Of a DNA stretch of 64,000 nucleotides, positions 60,232 through 64,000 are shown in pieces. The DNA comes from an uncultured Spirochaetota bacterium (GTDB lineage Bacteria; Spirochaetota; Spirochaetia; Treponematales; Rectinemataceae). Made by a program: the position numbers and the translations under genes. The stretch lies in NCBI GenBank assembly GCA_903821875.1, contig CAIJMU010000146.1, positions 62,001 through 126,000 on the forward strand. The letters are read 5' to 3'. The notes under the pieces are model-generated. The model saw nothing but the letters and a program-made list of their open reading frames with translations. It had not been told where the DNA came from and ran no database searches. Every line of letters begins with the position of its first letter. Within the stretch, counting starts at the first letter, position 1.

Positions 60232-61101
60232 ATGGCAGCTCGGGGAAAGGGTGCGTCCGGCCCGATCAAGGGTGGTTCTGCCGGATGCCTCCTGTGGCTT
60301 ATCGTTTTCAGCTTCATATTTATCCTTTTCGTGGTCAATTGGGGGCGCATCACCGAAACCCTCGAGCGGACGAACTTCAGCGGGATCGTGCGCAACCAGC
60401 GCGAGGACGATCTGGGAGGCAAGGCTGCACCGGTGAAGCCGGCGCCGAAGGTGGGGGAGTCGGTGCAGCGCGATTCCGGGGACGAGGGGCCTGTGCCGCA
60501 GCCCTCCTCGAATCCGGAGGCAAAGGGAGCGCCGGAGCCCAGGAAGACCGAACCCATCGCGGTACCAGAGGCGCCAAAAACAGAGGTCAAGGCCAAGCCC
60601 GCAGCGACTGCGCCAGGGCCGGCGCCTTCACAGCCGCCGGCCCCCGCCACCGCGGTGGTGCAGCCCGCCAAGGCTGTCCGCACGAGGCCAGCCATGCTCT
60701 ATTTCGTCAGGATCGACGACGATGGCATCATTGCCCGCGAGAGCGTGAAGCGCAACATTCCCGCCAGTGACTCGCCCTTGACCGATGCCCTCACCGCCCT
60801 CATCAATGGACCCAATGCCGATGAACTTGGGAAAAGGCTCGTGAGCCTCATCCCCGCCGGGACGAGGCTCGTCGGAGTCCGCGTCCAGGGCAGCACCGCG
60901 GTCGTCAATCTCAGCGAACCCTTCATGTACAACCACTACGGCATCGAGGGCTACGCGGGCCAGCTCAAGCAGATCGTCTATACTGCGACGTCCTTCCCCA
61001 CGGTCCACGACGTGCAGATACTCGTCGACGGGGAAAAGCACGATTACCTCGGCGGCGAGGGCGTGTACATAGGCAAGCCACTTTCCAGGAACAGCTTCTA
61101 G
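60232..61101 (+). CDS. Membrane-anchored GerMN-domain protein
   Basis: 289 aa. One N-terminal transmembrane helix (about residues 18-38: LLWLIVFSFIFILFVVN) precedes a long Pro/Ala/Lys-rich linker (about 60-150) and a GerMN domain (about 155-275: MLYFVRIDDDGIIARESV, LTDALTALINGP, TRLVGVRVQGSTAVVNLSE, Q-L-K-Q-I-V-Y-T-A-T). GerMN is a substrate-binding fold found in sporulation and lipoprotein LpqB/GerM proteins; in non-sporulators such as spirochaetes it is an envelope protein of unknown role. Confidence 0.85.
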   Translation: MAARGKGASGPIKGGSAGCLLWLIVFSFIFILFVVNWGRITETLERTNFSGIVRNQREDDLGGKAAPVKPAPKVGESVQRDSGDEGPVPQPSSNPEAKGAPEPRKTEPIAVPEAPKTEVKAKPAATAPGPAPSQPPAPATAVVQPAKAVRTRPAMLYFVRIDDDGIIARESVKRNIPASDSPLTDALTALINGPNADELGKRLVSLIPAGTRLVGVRVQGSTAVVNLSEPFMYNHYGIEGYAGQLKQIVYTATSFPTVHDVQILVDGEKHDYLGGEGVYIGKPLSRNSF

Positions 61102-61111
61102 CGGGGGGGAC

Positions 61112-61326
61112 ATGGCAATTACGATCGATGATTCCTGCACGGGCTGTACCGCCTGTGCGGGGGCCTGCCCGGGGGCCTGGGCGAGACCCCGCATCTGGCG
61201 CGGCACGAAGCCTGCATTTCCTGCGAACTATGCGTGGAAATCTGTCCTGCGGACTGCGTGTCCATGGGCCAGGGAAACCCTGCAGGGAAGGCCGACGGAA
61301 ACGCGGCGAAAGAGGGTGCGGCATGA
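61112..61326 (+). pseudogene. Di-cluster ferredoxin with a -1 frame change between clusters
   Basis: From ATG 61112 the first cluster C-T-G-C-T-A-C-A-G-A-C-P is in frame 1; the second, ACISCELCVEICPADC, is read only in the -1 frame and ends at TGA 61324-61326. The joined product is continuous if reading slips at C-CCG-GGG (61168-61174), giving ...ACPGGLGETPHLARHEACISC... The TGA overlaps the ATG of the oxidoreductase. Ferredoxins of this type are electron partners of the tungsten enzyme downstream. Either a lost G in a G-run (mutation or assembly error) or a programmed frameshift explains it; the neighbouring damage favours decay or error. Confidence 0.7.
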
Positions 61327-62985
61327 AGACGCTCAGGGGAGACTCGAGGCGCTACCTCGACATCGACCTCTCGACCGGAGCCTGGTCGGTCTTCACCCCC
61401 GAAGAGGCCGACCTCCGGGACTATATCGGTGGCAAGGGCCTCGGCACGAAGCTTTACTACGACAGACTAAAGGACAGGTTAGGCGACCTTGATCCACTCG
61501 GTCCGGAAAACATGCTTTGCTTCCTGTCTGGCCCCTTCCTTGCACCCGGCGCCTCCTGTTCGGGGCGCTTCGTCGGCCTGTCGAAGTCGCCACTCACGGG
61601 CATCATGGCAAGCTCATCCTGCGGCGGACCTTTCGGACGCGCCCTCCGTACGGCGGGCTGGGATGGGGTACTCCTCAGGGGCGCTGCCGCTTCCCCCGCC
61701 GTTCTTCGCATCGACGAGGAAGGCCTTCGCATCGAGGATGGCTCCGCTGTCTGGGGTCTCGAGACGGGGCAGGCGCGGAGCCTCCTCTCGCATGAAGAAG
61801 CACGTGCTCCGCAACTCCTTCTCGAAATCCTACCGGTCCTTTGGCACCAATTACAATGTCAATCCCGGCATCGATGCAGGTTTCATGCCGGTCCTGAATT
61901 TCCGCGACCGCACCGACGAGCGCTTCCGCGCCTTCTCGGGCGAGGCCATGGCCGAGCGCTATGATACCCGGCACGCCACCTGCATGCCCTGCGCGGTGCT
62001 CTGCGGACACAAGGGGAGCTACCCCGACGGCAAGGTCAGGCATATCCCCGAATACGAGACGATAGGCCTGTGGGGCGGGAACATTGGCAACTGGGACCCC
62101 GATATCGTCGGGGTCTGGAACGACAGGATGAACGAACTCGGCCTCGACACGATCTCCGCAGGGGGAACCTTTGCCTGGGCCATGGAAGCAGCCGAGAAGG
62201 GCTCAAGGCCGAGCGCCCTCGCTTTCGGGAAGTCCGACAACATCGTGGCCCTCCTCGAGGACACCGCCCACCGTCGGGGCGAGGGCGCGGAACTTGCCGA
62301 GGGCTCGAGGATCCTCGCCACGAAATATGGCGGGCTCGGCTACGCGGCCCAGGTGAAGGGCCTCGAGATCGCGGCCTACGACCCGAGGGCAGGCTGGGGA
62401 CAGGGCCTCAACTACGCGGTCGCCAACCGCGGAGGCTGTCACCTCAACGCCTATCCGATCGGCCTCGAGGTCCTGTACGGCTTCATCCCGCCTTATTCCA
62501 CGCGCTCGAAGGCCGCCTGGGTCGATTTCATGGAAGACCTCTTCGATGCGGTCAATTGCACCCATACCTGCCAGTTCACCGTGTTCGGCGTACTCCTGGA
62601 GCCCCTCTTTCCGAAGCTCACGCCGAAGCCACTATTACGTATTATGATGACCTGGTTCCCCCGCGTCGCCCAGCTCCTCCTCGACTGGTCGGTCCTTTCC
62701 GGCCAGGTCTCCGCGATCACGGGACGTCGCGTGACGATGTACGGCTACCTCCGCGCAGGACGGCGCTCGCACGTCCTTGAGCGCTGGATGAACACGCGCA
62801 TGGGCGTGCGCCGCAAGGATGACACGCTGCCCGGCCGCTTCCTGGCCGAGGCGGACACGAAGCACGCCAGGAAGAGCGTAGTGGACCTCGAACCGATGCT
62901 CGACGCCTATTACCGGATGAAGGGCTACGATGCCGACGGCGTGCCGACCGCGGGGACACTCGCGAAGCTCGGCATCCCCACATGA
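61323..62985 (+). pseudogene. Aldehyde:ferredoxin oxidoreductase family (AOR), internally deleted and frameshifted
   Basis: Frame 1 encodes the N-terminal AOR domain (LDIDLSTGAWSVFTPEEADL, IGGKGLGTKL, GPENMLCFLSGPFLAPGA, S-S-S-C-G-G-P-F-G) to about 61790. From about 61788 a different frame encodes the rest (S-K-S-Y-R-S-F-G-T-N-Y-N-V, C-M-P-C-A-V-L-C, EYETIGLWGGN, G-L-D-T-I-S-A-G-G, Asp-Cys ligand region NCTHTCQFTVF) to the stop at 62985. The pterin/cluster segment with C-I-G-P-A-G-E and A-G-R-G-G-x-G-A-V-M-G-S-K-N that normally joins them is absent, about 60 residues. This is a tungsten/molybdenum enzyme in intact form. Confidence 0.75.
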
Positions 62986-62995
62986 GGAGACCTGG

Positions 62996-64000
62996 ATGAA
63001 TGGAGCGACGATGAAGAAACGCTGGTTTGCAAGCGACAACAACGCCACGGTGCACCCTGCCGTCATGGCAGCCCTCTCGAGGGCCAACGTGGGCCACGCG
63101 GTAGGCTACGGGGACGATCCAGTCACTGAGCGGACAGAGCTCCTTTTCAAGGAGACCTTCGGCGCGGATAGCCAGACCTATCTTGTCTGGAACGGCACAG
63201 GGGCCAACGTCATGGCCATCGCTTCTGCGCTCCGGCCCTGGGAAGGCGTCATCTGCGCAGGCCACGCCCACATCGCCGTCGACGAGGCCGGCGCACCCGA
63301 AAGGATAGCTGGGGTCAAACTATTCACAATTGACACTGAAAACGGAAAACTGACACCGGACATGGTCAGGGAGAGGGTAGCGGACCTCGGCTGGGTCCAC
63401 TCCAATCTCCCGAGGATGGTATCGGTATCCCAACCCACCGAGCTGGGCACCGTCTACTCCGAGGAGGAACTGGCAGCCCTCGGTGCCCTGTGCCGCGAAA
63501 GGAACTATTACCTCCATGTCGACGGTGCGCGGCTTTCCAACGCCGCCGTCCACCTTGGCACGGGGTTGCGGGAGGCTGCTGGCCCTGCCGACCTCCTGTC
63601 CTTCGGTGGAACCAAGAACGGCCTCATGAACGGGGAGGCCCTCGTCTTCCTCAATCCTGCCCTGGCCACCGGTGCCGGAAACCTCCGGAAGAATGTCCTC
63701 CAGCTTGCGAGCAAGATGCGTTTCCTCTCTGCCCAGTACGAGGTCTACCTCGGGGAGGGCTTGTGGAAGGAGAATGCGGCCAGGTCCAATGCCCTCGCGC
63801 GGCGCCTTGAAGCGGCTATCCTCTCCCGCGGCCTTTCCCCTGCGCAGGCCGTTCAAGCCAATGGAGTCTTCGCCTGTCTGCCCACCCCGGTGACGGAAAG
63901 CCTTCTTGAGCGCTGGTTTTTCTATGTCATGGATGCTTCCCGGGGGCTGGCCCGCTGGATGTGCTCGTGGGACAACGAGGAGTCGGAGATCGATGCTTTT
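62996..64000 (+). CDS. Low-specificity threonine aldolase, 3' end outside window
   Basis: 335 codons seen; GAGGAG precedes the ATG at 62996, and an in-frame ATG at 63011 is an alternative. A fold-I PLP enzyme that splits L-threonine or allo-threonine to glycine and acetaldehyde. Seen: SDNNATVHPAVMAAL, V-G-Y-G-D-D, N-G-T-G-A-N, H-V-D-G-A-R-L (Asp near 184), S-F-G-G-T-K-N-G (PLP Lys near 212). The protein is missing only its last few residues. It follows the AOR pseudogene by 10 nt. Confidence 0.9.
   Translation, partial: MNGATMKKRWFASDNNATVHPAVMAALSRANVGHAVGYGDDPVTERTELLFKETFGADSQTYLVWNGTGANVMAIASALRPWEGVICAGHAHIAVDEAGAPERIAGVKLFTIDTENGKLTPDMVRERVADLGWVHSNLPRMVSVSQPTELGTVYSEEELAALGALCRERNYYLHVDGARLSNAAVHLGTGLREAAGPADLLSFGGTKNGLMNGEALVFLNPALATGAGNLRKNVLQLASKMRFLSAQYEVYLGEGLWKENAARSNALARRLEAAILSRGLSPAQAVQANGVFACLPTPVTESLLERWFFYVMDASRGLARWMCSWDNEESEIDAF

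Noticed and set aside
1-64000. CRISPR array
   Set aside because: No regularly spaced repeat of 24-40 bp with unique spacers was found; the only arrays are 15-bp or shorter motifs.

Overview
The window is high-GC bacterial DNA, probably from a spirochaete (Spirochaetota). The inference rests on the chromosomal gene set: a class II fructose-bisphosphate aldolase of the treponemal type, PilZ/TPR/GerMN proteins in tandem, an M32 carboxypeptidase and a eukaryote-like ornithine/lysine decarboxylase. No rRNA or other marker is present to prove it.

Left chromosomal flank (1-5277): a leftward operon YbgC-type thioesterase > Sfp-type phosphopantetheinyl transferase > PfaA-like KS-AT-ACP synthase, which runs off the left edge. 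This is a secondary-lipid / polyunsaturated-fatty-acid type synthase locus.

Integrated element (about 5278-43684, 38.4 kb): a tyrosine-integrase element sits in the 3' end of the tmRNA gene (ssrA). A 20-bp identical core lies at both ends, and the native ssrA terminator is left stranded 38 kb from its gene. From left to right it carries an Xre regulator; three PD-(D/E)XK-type nuclease-like genes; a Bet/RecT recombinase; a Fic protein; a four-gene operon that resembles class 1 DISARM (SNF2 helicase, giant adenine methylase, GIY-YIG protein, and a 1809-aa helicase-DUF1998 protein with a C-terminal Vsr-like nuclease segment); a PIN/Xre-ImmA toxin-antitoxin-like pair; a ubiquitin-like conjugation operon (Ubl, E2, E1, DUF6527) preceded by stacked RNA hairpins; ParA/ParB; a WYL regulator with a DUF2779 nuclease; SSB; a Mu-Gam-like end-protection protein; RadC; two large unknown proteins; an excisionase-like protein; and the integrase. 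I see no capsid, relaxase, secretion or replication-initiator gene. The element therefore looks like a defence-island-bearing integrative element with its own DNA-maintenance and recombination set. A 16-bp motif recurs five times in one orientation, mostly beside the 5' ends of the right-hand genes, and a 15-bp AT-rich iteron-like array lies at 37.8 kb.

Right chromosomal flank (43665-64000): ssrA itself, asnB, fba, an AEC transporter, a c-type cytochrome-like protein, a hemolysin-III membrane protein, an alpha/beta hydrolase, carboxypeptidase M32, RidA, a radical SAM / PHP pair, YdeI, ornithine/lysine decarboxylase, a membrane protein, PilZ, TPR and GerMN proteins, a broken ferredoxin/aldehyde-ferredoxin-oxidoreductase pair, and the start of a threonine aldolase. 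The flank is ordinary housekeeping apart from the ferredoxin frameshift and the internally deleted oxidoreductase.
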